NCBI GenBank assembly: GCA_919901855.1
Contig: CAKKQC010000042.1
Span: forward strand, 62,001 to 126,000
Length of the DNA stretch: 64,000 nucleotides
Source: a bacterium
GTDB lineage: Bacteria > Oederibacteriota > CAKKQC01
Direction of reading: 5' to 3'
The notes below the pieces were generated by a model. It saw only the letters and a program-made list of their open reading frames with translations, was not told where the DNA came from and made no database searches. The translations under genes and the position numbers were made by a program. Position 1 is the first letter of the stretch, and each line of letters begins with the position of its first letter. Positions 46,519-55,872 of this stretch are shown here, one piece after another.

Positions 46519-48192
46519 GTGATCGGGGTCGGGATCGACCAGGGCCAGGCCTTCGTCAAGGGTGTCGCGGTCCAGTTGTTCGAGGACGGGAGCCTGTCGC
46601 TCCTCTCGGCCGTGATCGCCCCCACCGCGGACGTCAAGGCCAAACCCGATCTCGTCGGCGGCCCCATGGGCCGGCACCGGCCCGCGCCCTTCACGAAGCC
46701 GCCGGCCGTCGTAGCCACCTCGCACCCGGACGGCTACCTTGACCGCGTCCGGCTCCCGCTCGCCCCCGAGACCGGACCGATGTCGGACTACGACATCATC
46801 GCCTGGCTTCTCGAGGGCAAGATTCCGCCGCCCGCGGGCACGCAGGTCAAGGAAGACCTCTGGGATTTCCTGGGCCTCCACTACTTCCGGCGGTCCTCGG
46901 ATATCGAGACGCACGGCCGGAAGACGGCCGAGGGGCTGTTCACCCGGATCCCGCGGCCCGTGGCCGAGGCGGCCGCCTTCAAGTACGGCAAGCTCACGGA
47001 ACTCGGCCTTGAGCCGACGATCCTCGCGCTCCTGAACGTGTACCTGCGCCTGCTCCCTCCGGGCAAGGAGCAGGGCGGCCCGACCCTCCTGCTCGATATC
47101 GGCAGCTACCAGATCCAGGCCCTCCTCTTCGCCGACACCGGCCTGGTCCGGTCGATGTCGGCCTCGATGGGCGACCTACCGGGGCTCGTGGAACGGTCGG
47201 CACGGATCGAGCGGGCGCAGGTGCACCATCGCCTGCAGAACACGGACGTAGCCTCCTCGGATACGGTCAGCATCGCCATCAAGGACGCGATCGTGAAAAC
47301 CCTCCAGAAGGTGCAATCGTCGTTTTGGCCCGAGGGGACGACGAATCCCCGCCCGCACCGGGTACTCCTGTGCGGGGGCCTCTCCCAGTGCCGCGGCATG
47401 TCGCGCATCGTGAACACCGCGCTCGACGTGCCGACCGACATGCTGCACCAGCCGGAGTCCCTGCGGATCGTCGGCAACCTTCCGGCCCCGTATCCCGTGT
47501 TCGCCGGCGCCCTGGGGGCGGCGGTGCGGGCCGTGGGGTCGGCGCCGCTGCCGCTCCGCCCCCGCAAGCAGGTCCTGCAGACCCTGCCCAAGGGCTGGTC
47601 GTCACGCATCTCCTCGATGGCGCATCTGCCCCACGGGATCCACCTGCCGCCCGGCTTCGCCCTGCCCCAGATGCCGGGGCTAGCCCTCCCGGCCATGGCC
47701 GTTCCCGAGGAGGTCTCCCGGTTCGTCCGGACCTGGGACCACGCCCTGGCCTGGGTCAAGTCGCTCCGCCAGCTCCCGGCGAAGCTGGGCTGGGGCTGGA
47801 TCGGCGTGGGGGTGGCGGCCGTAATCGCCACGATCCCGACCTCGATCCTCCTGATCCGCCAGGGCTCGGCCTTCGCGAGCGCCCAAGCCGAAGTCGAGTT
47901 GCTCGAGCCGGACACCTCGGAGCTCGCCCGCGAAGCTGAGCTCATCCGGCAGTACGCGACGCTCACGGGCAGCGGGGCGCTGACCATCCTGCCGCTGGGC
48001 GAGGTGGTCGCCGAGATCGGGGCAAGAATGCCGGCCGGCACCTACCTCGCCAAGCTCACGGGCAGCCCGAACCAACTCGTCCTCCTCGGACGCGTGAAGG
48101 GGAACGCCGGCCTCAAGGTCAAGCAGATTTCCGAGTCCCTCGCAGCCGCGCCCGCCCTCCGCCGCGCGGGATACCGGCTGGAGGCGCCCTGA
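46519..48192 (+). CDS. GspL-like protein: PilM actin-like domain fused to TM and PilN-like domain
   Basis: This 557-residue protein combines the cytoplasmic actin-like platform of PilM with the membrane/periplasmic PilN unit, the layout of type II secretion GspL. The PilM part (about 1-350) shows IGVGIDQGQAFVKGVAV, GPTLLLDIGSYQIQALLF and VLLCGGLSQCRGMSRI. A Pro-rich linker leads to a transmembrane segment (about 423-447, WIGVGVAAVIATIPTSILLI) and a periplasmic ferredoxin-like end (MPAGTYLAKLTGSPNQLVLL). It would couple the ATPase to the envelope. GTG 46519 is chosen since MIGVGIDQG is the natural start. Next gene overlaps (TGATG). Confidence 0.82.
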   Translation: MIGVGIDQGQAFVKGVAVQLFEDGSLSLLSAVIAPTADVKAKPDLVGGPMGRHRPAPFTKPPAVVATSHPDGYLDRVRLPLAPETGPMSDYDIIAWLLEGKIPPPAGTQVKEDLWDFLGLHYFRRSSDIETHGRKTAEGLFTRIPRPVAEAAAFKYGKLTELGLEPTILALLNVYLRLLPPGKEQGGPTLLLDIGSYQIQALLFADTGLVRSMSASMGDLPGLVERSARIERAQVHHRLQNTDVASSDTVSIAIKDAIVKTLQKVQSSFWPEGTTNPRPHRVLLCGGLSQCRGMSRIVNTALDVPTDMLHQPESLRIVGNLPAPYPVFAGALGAAVRAVGSAPLPLRPRKQVLQTLPKGWSSRISSMAHLPHGIHLPPGFALPQMPGLALPAMAVPEEVSRFVRTWDHALAWVKSLRQLPAKLGWGWIGVGVAAVIATIPTSILLIRQGSAFASAQAEVELLEPDTSELAREAELIRQYATLTGSGALTILPLGEVVAEIGARMPAGTYLAKLTGSPNQLVLLGRVKGNAGLKVKQISESLAAAPALRRAGYRLEAP

Positions 48193-49259
48193 TGCCCCCG
48201 CCGGTCGCTCCCGGCGCCCCCGCCCCGGGGGCGACCCCGCGTCCGGCCGGGCCTCCCGGCGAACTGCGGCCCCGCGTCCAGCCGAAGAAGGCCGCCGTTG
48301 CGACGCCCCCGCCGGCCTGGCTCGTGCTCGCCGCGACGATCGCCCTCGCGGCCGAACTCCTGCTCGTCCTGGCCGTGATCGTGCGGGCGGGCCAGACGGT
48401 CAGCGCGCGGCGCGAGGCCCGCGCCCTCATGCAGGCCCAGGTGCAGGCCGACCAGATCCGCCGGGCCTGGGAGGAGCTGGCCGAACAGGGCGCCCTCCTC
48501 TACGCGCGGCTTTCCCGGCTCGACAAGGCGGCGGGCTCCCTCAAGGACCTCGAACGCGGGCTCCGGGACGCCGCCAAGTCCGCGGGGCTCACGGTCGAGA
48601 TCGCCGAAGCCCGGGGAACGAAGGTTGGCAAGAGCGTCAAGCGGGGCACGAAACTGGTCATCACGGGCTCCGGACCGGAGGGACGCGTGTTCGACTTCCT
48701 CCTTGGGGTGGACCGGCTCAACGCCATCATCCATATGGAGGAACTCCAGATGACGGGCACCACCGACAAGGGCGTCGTGTACCTCAAGCTCGGGATCGTC
48801 CACGACGAGCTCAAGGCACGCTACCGCGACCGGCTGAAGGCGCTGGTCGAGCAGCTGCCCCGGGTCGCCGGCGCCGCCCCCGGGGTGGGAGCTGTCCGGC
48901 GGGTGGAGAAGCTGTTCGTGCCCATGATCCTGCCCGACGAGGAGGCCCTGCGCGGATGGCCCCGGATCACGCTAAACGGGTTCACGTCGGACAAGGCGCT
49001 GTTCACGGTCAACGGCGAAGAGCACATGCTCTCGCTCGGGCAAACGATCACGGGCGACATCATCTACAGCGACAAGCCCGCGGTTAACCAGGCGATCCTG
49101 ACGCGCGGCCACGACCGGTCCGCCGTCATCCTCACCGTCGGGAGCCGCGACTACTCCATCGCGCCCGATGCCAACAACATCCGCAGCATGGTCCCGGTCA
49201 TGCTCACGATCCAGCGCTCGGGCATCAACGACCTGCTCAAGGCGGTGCTGCAGCCGTGA
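48192..49259 (+). CDS. PilO/GspM-like protein fused to a PilP/GspC-like periplasmic domain
   Basis: This 355-residue protein has a Pro-rich cytoplasmic start, one transmembrane segment (residues 42-65), a helical stretch and a PilO-like ferredoxin domain (about 110-215: VITGSGPEGRVFDFLLGVDR). A C-terminal domain (about 240-355) includes PRITLNGFTSDKALFTVNG and HMLSLGQTITGD. It resembles the PilP/GspC HR domain that touches the secretin N0 domain. One chain would thus link the inner-membrane platform to the outer-membrane pore. It is coupled on both sides (TGATG, GTGA). Domain calls are by pattern and not by alignment. Confidence 0.7.
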   Translation: MPPPVAPGAPAPGATPRPAGPPGELRPRVQPKKAAVATPPPAWLVLAATIALAAELLLVLAVIVRAGQTVSARREARALMQAQVQADQIRRAWEELAEQGALLYARLSRLDKAAGSLKDLERGLRDAAKSAGLTVEIAEARGTKVGKSVKRGTKLVITGSGPEGRVFDFLLGVDRLNAIIHMEELQMTGTTDKGVVYLKLGIVHDELKARYRDRLKALVEQLPRVAGAAPGVGAVRRVEKLFVPMILPDEEALRGWPRITLNGFTSDKALFTVNGEEHMLSLGQTITGDIIYSDKPAVNQAILTRGHDRSAVILTVGSRDYSIAPDANNIRSMVPVMLTIQRSGINDLLKAVLQP

Positions 49260-52030
49260 CGTCCGCCCTCGTCCTCGCCGGGGCGCTGCTCCTCGCCCGG
49301 CCGGGCGACGCCGCCGCTCCCCGGCTCCTCCCCGTCCAGAACGGGGACTTCGAGGAGGCGGAGGCGGGGGCAAACTTCCCCGCCGGTTGCTGGACCAACA
49401 AGAACAAGGGCGACATCTCGCTCATCACGAACGCCATGCACGGCCTCAAGGCCGTGCAGGTCAAGGCCGGGTGGGAATGGGCCTGCACCGACCTCAACAT
49501 TCCCTTCGGGTCCGCCAACGGCAACATGTTACTGCCCGAGGGCGAGGAGATCTCGATCGGCTGGTGGGTCAAGCTCGACGACGTCAAGAAGGGCTGGAAC
49601 GACTCCGATATCTGCCGGCTTTACGTCAAGTTCAAGACCAACGCGTGGGTGGAATCGACGGTCGAGCTGGCGAGGTTCGAAGGCACGGCGGGATGGAAGT
49701 GGATGACGAAGAAGAAGATCCTCGTGCCCGCGAACCTGAAGGAGGCCACGATCGTTCTGACATTCGACGGCGCCTCGCGCGGCGCGCTGTCCCTCGACCG
49801 GATCGTGGTCGCGAAGGGCACGGACCTGCCGCCCGAGACGATCACGACCGCGGACGAGATCGCCCTGGCGACGGACCAGGCCCGCGCCGCGATCGGACGC
49901 GCCCGCGCCGCCGCGCAGCGGGACACGGTCGAGGGCTCGGCCGGGGAGGCGCTCTCCGACGTCCGGGGCCGGGTGGACGCCGTCACCCTGCTCGCCAACG
50001 AACTCGAGGCGGAAGCCAAGGCCCTCGCCGCCAAGGCCGAACCCCGGAGCAACCTCCTCGAGCGCGCGGCGGACGCCGAGCGCTCGGTCGCCGTGGTCCG
50101 GACGAAGATCGCGGCCGCGATCGCGCTGATCGCCGAGGGCGAGGCCGCGCAGAAGCGGGAACCGACCCGGGCCAAGGCCGAGGAGGTATCCTCCGCCAAG
50201 GCCGCCGAGGCGCTCGCGATCCTGCGGGAAGCCGTCGCGGCGGCCGACCTGGCGGCGAACGCCATGACCGCGTCCATGATCCTGGCCGGCACGTGGGGCG
50301 GCGGCGTCTGGCGCATCACGGACGAGAACAAGTGGGTCGCGGCCAACGTGGACGCCCCCCGGCCCTACACGGCGTTCCTGACGGCCGCGCCGGACGGACG
50401 GCTCTACTGCGCCGGAGTCGAGGCCACCCTCCTCGACAGCGACGACAACGGCAAGACCTGGAGCGCGACGCCGACGCGGCTCCCGGCGCCCGCCACCGGG
50501 TTCGCGCTGAACCCCGGGGACCCCACGCACTGGCTCATCACGACCTGGGGGCGCGGCGTCTGGACCTCCGCGGACGAGGGCCGCAACTGGACCGAGGCGC
50601 CGGCGCCGTCGAAGTTCATGCGGAGCGGCCGGATCCTTAGGGCGACCCCGACCTCGCCCGCCCGGGTCTACGCCGTGGCGGACGGCACGACGATCGTGCG
50701 GGCCGAGACGTTCGGCGGCGAGTGGAAGGAGATCGCGCGGATGCCGCGCGGGATCGCGGCCTGGGACGTCGCGATGAAGCCGACGAAGCAGCCGGTGCTG
50801 CTCGCGGCGACCGACGCGGGGGTGGCCGAGATAGGCGACGACGGGAAGGTGGCTTTCCCCCGGCTCGAGGCGTCCTCGGCGTGGGCGCGCGCGATCGTCA
50901 CCGACCTCGACCGGGTCCTCATCGGCACCTACGGCGGCGGCATCGTCGAGTGGCGGCCGGTGACGACCGAGACCCCGAAGAGCCGCCGGATCAACGGGGA
51001 CCTCGGCAACCAGGTCGTGACCGCCATGGCGGGATCCCTGCACCCCAAGCCCGAGGTCACGGGGGAAGCCGACATCGTCGTCGGCCCCCGCATCTGGAGC
51101 GACCGCAGCACGGGACTGGCCGGCGCCAAGATCAACGGCATCACGTTCAACCCCCGGGACGAGAAGGTCATGTACTGCAGCACCAAGAGCGGGCTGTACC
51201 GGTCCAACGACGCGGGCGCCAACTGGTTCCTGTCGTCGACCGGTCTCAAGGCGCTCAACCTCGGCCGTATCATCGTGGACCCCAACACGCCGGAGAACAT
51301 CTACGTGGCCGCCGCCTTCCTCAACAACCCGGCCGGGATCCAGAAGAGCACGGACGCGGCCAAGAATTGGCTGCAGAAGAACAAGGGGCTGACCGCGCTC
51401 GCCGCCCTGTGGCTCGCGCTCAATCAGAGCAGCCCCGCCAACCTGATCGCGGTCACGTGGGGCAGCGGCTCGTTCATCACCTGGGACGGTGCCGAGACCT
51501 GGTACTCCATCGCGGGACCGACCCAGCAGAACGGCTACTGCGCCGCCTTCGGCGCCGCCAACTCCAGCGACGTCCTACTGGGCATGGCCGGACAGGTGTA
51601 CAAGCTCGCGGACTCGAAAGGATCGAAGGTCTGGGTGGCCTCGGGCAAGGGCATCCCGGGCCTCGACATCTGGAGCCTGGCCCAGGATCCCCGCGACGCC
51701 AAGGTCTGGCTGGCGGGCACGGCGGGCGGCGGGCTCTACAAGAGCACGGACGGGGCGGCCTCCTGGCGCCGGGTCAACAAGGGGCTGACCAGCATGGACA
51801 TCTACCGGATCGTCTACCACCCCGCCAAGCCGGGCGTCGTCTTCATCGGAACCAAGAACTCGAACACGGGACGCGGGGGCGACGGCGTCTTCCGGTCCGT
51901 GGACGGGGGCGAGAGCTGGGCCACGGATAACGAAGGCCTGTCCTCCTACGGCATCGAGGATCTGGCCGTGACCTCCAAGGGCCTCGTCTACCTGGCCACG
52001 CAGACCGGGGTCTTCTACAAGCAGGAATAG
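49256..52030 (+). CDS. Large secreted BNR/sortilin-like beta-propeller protein embedded in the secretion operon
   Basis: This 924-residue protein has a signal peptide (LVLAGALLLARPGDAAA). A CBM4/9-like jelly roll follows (about 25-180; VQNGDFEEAEAGANFPAGCW, then WMTKKKILVPANLKEATIVL), and then an Ala/Glu-rich helical segment (about 195-330). The long propeller (335-924) has repeated BNR/Asp-box units such as LDSDDNGKTWSA, TSADEGRNWTE, YRSNDAGANWFL, QKSTDAAKNWLQ, YKSTDGAASWRR and FRSVDGGESW. Such propellers bind proteins or glycans. Standing between PilO/P-like and secretin genes with a GTGA overlap, it is probably a structural or substrate part of the machine. No such subunit is known to me in standard systems. 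Confidence 0.75.
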   Translation: MTSALVLAGALLLARPGDAAAPRLLPVQNGDFEEAEAGANFPAGCWTNKNKGDISLITNAMHGLKAVQVKAGWEWACTDLNIPFGSANGNMLLPEGEEISIGWWVKLDDVKKGWNDSDICRLYVKFKTNAWVESTVELARFEGTAGWKWMTKKKILVPANLKEATIVLTFDGASRGALSLDRIVVAKGTDLPPETITTADEIALATDQARAAIGRARAAAQRDTVEGSAGEALSDVRGRVDAVTLLANELEAEAKALAAKAEPRSNLLERAADAERSVAVVRTKIAAAIALIAEGEAAQKREPTRAKAEEVSSAKAAEALAILREAVAAADLAANAMTASMILAGTWGGGVWRITDENKWVAANVDAPRPYTAFLTAAPDGRLYCAGVEATLLDSDDNGKTWSATPTRLPAPATGFALNPGDPTHWLITTWGRGVWTSADEGRNWTEAPAPSKFMRSGRILRATPTSPARVYAVADGTTIVRAETFGGEWKEIARMPRGIAAWDVAMKPTKQPVLLAATDAGVAEIGDDGKVAFPRLEASSAWARAIVTDLDRVLIGTYGGGIVEWRPVTTETPKSRRINGDLGNQVVTAMAGSLHPKPEVTGEADIVVGPRIWSDRSTGLAGAKINGITFNPRDEKVMYCSTKSGLYRSNDAGANWFLSSTGLKALNLGRIIVDPNTPENIYVAAAFLNNPAGIQKSTDAAKNWLQKNKGLTALAALWLALNQSSPANLIAVTWGSGSFITWDGAETWYSIAGPTQQNGYCAAFGAANSSDVLLGMAGQVYKLADSKGSKVWVASGKGIPGLDIWSLAQDPRDAKVWLAGTAGGGLYKSTDGAASWRRVNKGLTSMDIYRIVYHPAKPGVVFIGTKNSNTGRGGDGVFRSVDGGESWATDNEGLSSYGIEDLAVTSKGLVYLATQTGVFYKQE

Positions 52031-52049
52031 CCGGCGGGACTGTGGTAGG

Positions 52050-53675
52050 ATGAAGCCAACCTTGAGGGCGCCAGCGCTCCTGATCGCCGCCACGCTCGCT
52101 CTGGGCGCGAACGTGGCCCTCCTCCCGGCCGCACCCGTGCGGGCCGAAGGTCCCGAGGTCCAGGACTTCAACTTCTACAACACCGACCTGCACCTCGTCC
52201 TCAAGGCCCTCGCCGAGGTCACGGGGGTCACGTTCGTCGAGGACGTGCCGGTCTCCGGCAAGGTCACGGTCCACATCGGCAAGCGCACGGGGCTCGACGA
52301 GGTCCTCGAGACCGTCCTCAAGCCCCTGGGGCTCCAGTGGAAACCGGTCGGCAACGTCTACCACGTGGGATGGAAGGCGGGCGAGCGGCCTTCGGCGCTG
52401 AAACCCGGCTACGTCCAGCGCGTATTCCCGCTCAGGTACGTCTCGGCGGGCGAGGCCGCGCGCCAGCTCCGGAAGCTCCTGCGGGCGCAGGGGGTCGTGA
52501 GCGTGGACCGGGGCATGAACCAGGTCACGGTCACGCTCCCGCCCAACCTCGTGTCCAAGGTCGAGGACCTGATCAAGGGACTGGATATAGAGTCGAGCCG
52601 GCGGCTCGTGTCCATCCAGATCAAGATGCTCGAGATCGACCGGGACGTGGAACGGGAGACGCGCGCGTACCTCTCCTACAACAAGTACAACGCCTCGATG
52701 GGGCTAGCGAGCACGTACGCGGACACGCTCAACTACCACCGCTACGCGGACCGGGACTTCAGCGGCTGGAGCCCCACGAACGGCACGGGGAACATCGACG
52801 AGGCCCGGGCATACTACCCGTCCGCGTTCACCTACCGGGTGGGGGCGTGGGGCATCACCCAGGTCGTCGCGCGGCTCAAGCTCGAACTCACGGAAGACGC
52901 CATCAGGACCGTCACCGAGCCCGACGTCGTCGTCCTCGAGGGCCAGAAGGCCATCATCAAGATCGGCCAGAAGCTCTTCCTCCCCACCAACCAGTACCAG
53001 GACATCGGCGTCAACCTCACCATCACGCCCCAGATCGGCAAGGAAGGCCTCATCACGCTCGACGTGGCCGCCATCCTCACCCAGGCAGCCCTGACGCAGA
53101 GCAACAACGTCACCTCGAACAGCGACCTCGACAGCCGCGAGGTCACGACCAAGATCACGCTGCTGAACGGGGACACGGGCCGGCTGGGCGGGCTCCTCCG
53201 GCAGGAGGAGACGGACTCGATCTTCAAGATCCCGGTGCTCGGCGACCTGCCACTCATCGGGTTCCTGTTCCGCCGGACGAACCCGCAGACGATCCGCCGC
53301 GAACTGGTGATCCTGATCTCGCCGTCCGTGGTCGAGGACGTCCCGCCGCACGGGCGCCGGAGTCCCGGGATCAGCGGCCTCGTGGCGTGGCTCATTCCGG
53401 GCACCACAAGCGTCGTGCTCGACTGGTCCGAGGACGTGCCCGTGGACAACACCGGCATCTTCCAGTACCGGGTCTACCGCGACATCCGCCCTATCGTCTC
53501 GATCGCGCGGCTGACCCCCGTCGCGGACGCGGTGCCGCGGGCAGCGTCGTCGTGGGTGGACGAGACCCCCAAGCGGCGCGGAGTCACCTACTACTACGCC
53601 GTCATCGCCACGGACGGCGCGGGCAACGAACAGGCGGTGTCCAACAGCCCCGCCATCACGATCCCCAAGCGATGA
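52050..53675 (+). CDS. Secretin with C-terminal fibronectin-III-like domain (first copy)
   Basis: This 541-residue outer-membrane channel has a signal peptide (to about residue 32). An N0/STN domain follows (FNFYNTDLHLVLKALAEVTG, KVTVHIGKRTGLDEVLETVL), then one N1-like domain (RVFPLRYVSAGEAARQLRKLL). The secretin barrel has TVTEPDVVVLEGQKAIIKIG, IGVNLTITPQIG and the signature VPVLGDLPLIGFLFRR-type block (IPVLGDLPLIGFLFRRTN). After LVILISPSVVEDV, about 95 residues form an FN3-like unit ending in YYYAVIATDGAGNEQAVSNS. FN3 on a secretin is unusual. It is short, with few N domains. Confidence 0.86.
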   Translation: MKPTLRAPALLIAATLALGANVALLPAAPVRAEGPEVQDFNFYNTDLHLVLKALAEVTGVTFVEDVPVSGKVTVHIGKRTGLDEVLETVLKPLGLQWKPVGNVYHVGWKAGERPSALKPGYVQRVFPLRYVSAGEAARQLRKLLRAQGVVSVDRGMNQVTVTLPPNLVSKVEDLIKGLDIESSRRLVSIQIKMLEIDRDVERETRAYLSYNKYNASMGLASTYADTLNYHRYADRDFSGWSPTNGTGNIDEARAYYPSAFTYRVGAWGITQVVARLKLELTEDAIRTVTEPDVVVLEGQKAIIKIGQKLFLPTNQYQDIGVNLTITPQIGKEGLITLDVAAILTQAALTQSNNVTSNSDLDSREVTTKITLLNGDTGRLGGLLRQEETDSIFKIPVLGDLPLIGFLFRRTNPQTIRRELVILISPSVVEDVPPHGRRSPGISGLVAWLIPGTTSVVLDWSEDVPVDNTGIFQYRVYRDIRPIVSIARLTPVADAVPRAASSWVDETPKRRGVTYYYAVIATDGAGNEQAVSNSPAITIPKR

Positions 53676-55300
53676 ACGCACGACGGCTCGCTCCCGGCTT
53701 CATCCTCGCGTTCCTCGCGGCCGGACTCACGCCGGTGTTGACGGTTCCCGAGCCCGCCCGGGCGGAGGAGCCGAAGCTCGCCGACTACGTCGAGGAGCTC
53801 AACTTCTACAACACCGACCTGCACCTCGTGCTCAAGGCGCTCTCCGAACGGACGGGCTATCCCTTCGTCGAAGACATCCCCGTCGACGGGAAAGTGACTG
53901 TCCACATCTCCAAGAAGACGTCGATCGCGGAGGTGCTCGACCAGATTCTGCGCGGGCTCAACCTCTCGTGGACGCTCGACCGCGGCGTCTACCACGTCCA
54001 GCCCCGGAAGCCCGTCAAGGGCACGCCGCTGGGCCGCGGGCTCGTCGCCCGGACCTTCTCGCTCGAGACCATCGCGGCCGACGACGCCGCCGAGGCCGTG
54101 CGGCCCCTGCTCTCCGAGTTCGGGAAAGTGGCCGTGGACGGCGGGATGAACGCGCTGACGGTGACCGACGTGCCCGAGGTGCTCGATTCCGTCAAGAACA
54201 TCCTCGACGGGCTCGACGTCGAGGGCCGGCGCCCGGCCCAGATCAGCATCCAGACGAAGGTGCTCCAGATTCTGCGGCAGAACACCCTCAGATGGGGCGC
54301 CGTGGTCGAATGGGACAAGTACAACGCGATGGAGGGCATCGGCTCCCGCTTCCTCGCCGGCAACCTGAACAACGCGCCGGGCTGGGGGGAATCGGGCGGC
54401 ATGGGGTCCGCCAACGGCGCGTACCAGAACCAGGACGAGTACTACGCCTACTACCCCGACGCTTTCACGTTCAAGGTCGGCTCGTGGGGCATCGATCAGC
54501 TCGTGAGCCGGTTCTTCCTCGACAGCCGGGTATACAAGACGAACGTGCTCTCGGAACCCGACGTCACCGTGCTCAGCGACACCGAGGCGCGGATCATGGT
54601 CGGCGTCAAGGTTCCGCACGTCCTGAGCAGCGGCTTCCAATACGAGGACACGGGTGTCATCCTCAAGGTCAAGCCCTCCCTCGGCGATCAGGGCCGCATC
54701 TACATGGAACTCAACCCCGCCGTGACGGAAGCCCTCAATGGCCCGGACCTCCTGGCCAACCGCGAGGTCTCGATCAAGGTCGAGGTCGTCAGCGGGTCGA
54801 CCATCCGCATCGGCGGCCTCGTGGACTCCTGGAAGCACACGATCGAGCAGAAGGTGCCGGTGCTCGGCGACCTGCCCCTGCTCGGCTACCTCTTCAAGTG
54901 GTCTTACAACGCCGATTACAGGAACGAGATCGTCATCCTGGTCTCGCCGCACATCGTCGAGCACATCCCGCCCCGGTGCGCGGCGACGGCCGGAATCTCG
55001 GCCCTTTCCGCCAACCTCGTGGTCGGGACGACGGACGTCCTCCTCGATTGGTCCGAGGACGTGCCGTTCGATAACGTCGGCGTGGTGCGCTACCATGTGT
55101 ACCGGGATGTCCGGCCGATCATGAGCACGGCGAACCTGGTGCCGCTGACCCGCGAAGTCCGTGGCGACGTGACCTCGTGGGTGGACCTCACCCTCAAGCG
55201 CCGCGGCGTCACCTACTACTACGCGGTGACCGCCCTCGACGGCGCGGGCAACGAGGAGTCGGTCTCGAACAGCCCGTCGATCACGGTGCCGAAGCGATGA
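53672..55300 (+). CDS. Secretin with C-terminal fibronectin-III-like domain (second copy)
   Basis: This 542-residue paralogue of the preceding secretin has the same order: signal peptide, N0 (LNFYNTDLHLVLKALSERTG), N1-like (VARTFSLETIAADDAAEAVR), a secretin core (NVLSEPDVTVLSDTEARIMVG, VPVLGDLPLLGYLFKW), VILVSPHIVEHI and an FN3-like end (YYYAVTALDGAGNEESVSNS). Between the N and barrel regions both have a Tyr/Asn-rich stretch (EYYAYYPDAFTFKVGSWGI here). ATGA overlap with the first copy suggests equal production, so mixed rings or two separate pores are possible. Confidence 0.86.
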   Translation: MNARRLAPGFILAFLAAGLTPVLTVPEPARAEEPKLADYVEELNFYNTDLHLVLKALSERTGYPFVEDIPVDGKVTVHISKKTSIAEVLDQILRGLNLSWTLDRGVYHVQPRKPVKGTPLGRGLVARTFSLETIAADDAAEAVRPLLSEFGKVAVDGGMNALTVTDVPEVLDSVKNILDGLDVEGRRPAQISIQTKVLQILRQNTLRWGAVVEWDKYNAMEGIGSRFLAGNLNNAPGWGESGGMGSANGAYQNQDEYYAYYPDAFTFKVGSWGIDQLVSRFFLDSRVYKTNVLSEPDVTVLSDTEARIMVGVKVPHVLSSGFQYEDTGVILKVKPSLGDQGRIYMELNPAVTEALNGPDLLANREVSIKVEVVSGSTIRIGGLVDSWKHTIEQKVPVLGDLPLLGYLFKWSYNADYRNEIVILVSPHIVEHIPPRCAATAGISALSANLVVGTTDVLLDWSEDVPFDNVGVVRYHVYRDVRPIMSTANLVPLTREVRGDVTSWVDLTLKRRGVTYYYAVTALDGAGNEESVSNSPSITVPKR

Positions 55301-55872
55301 ACGCGCGCCGGCTGCTCCCCGCCGCGGCCCTCGGCCTGCTCGCCGTGTTGGTCACGGGTTGCCTGAACCCGTTCAACCCCACGGGAGACATCCGCCTGAT
55401 CCGGTGGTCCGCCAACGCGGGCGTCACCGCCCAGGTCACCCAGTCCCAAGCCGCCGGCACCCTGTTGGGGAAGGGCGAAGCCTGGGGCGTCCAGCGCACG
55501 TCCATGGTCATCGGCAACTTCAGCACCGTGGGCGTCCTGCTTACGAGCTACGTCGTCGTCTACCGCCAGATCGGCGCCCAGGACCCGCCCTTGTCCCTGC
55601 CGCCCGGCTCCCCGATCCCGGCCCTCGGCGGGGCGGGCGGACGCCGCTACCCGATCAACTTCCACGTGGCGCCCCTCGAGAACAACACGTACAACTATGC
55701 GGGTGACTTCGACTTGGTGCTCCGGCTGATCACGGGCGAGTTCCTTAACTACGTCGCGAACAGTCCGGGCACGCTGAACGGCGGGATCGACTGCGAGGTC
55801 GAGGTCTTCGGCGTGGATCACAACGGCCACGACGTCAAGGTCGTGGGCAGTCTGCACGTGGAGGTGTTCTGA
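55297..55872 (+). CDS. Lipoprotein after the secretins, possible pilotin (A)
   Basis: This 191-residue protein has a lipoprotein signal (LLAVLVTGCLNPFNPTGDIRL; lipobox LVTGC). The rest is beta-rich with GVLLTSYVVVYRQIG, NTYNYAGDFDLVLRLITG and CEVEVFGVDHNGHDVKVVGS. It overlaps secretin 2 (ATGA) and lipoprotein B (TGATG). The position suggests a pilotin that brings secretins to the outer membrane, or a partner of their FN3 domain; this is inference. Family unrecognised. Confidence 0.65.
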   Translation: MNARRLLPAAALGLLAVLVTGCLNPFNPTGDIRLIRWSANAGVTAQVTQSQAAGTLLGKGEAWGVQRTSMVIGNFSTVGVLLTSYVVVYRQIGAQDPPLSLPPGSPIPALGGAGGRRYPINFHVAPLENNTYNYAGDFDLVLRLITGEFLNYVANSPGTLNGGIDCEVEVFGVDHNGHDVKVVGSLHVEVF

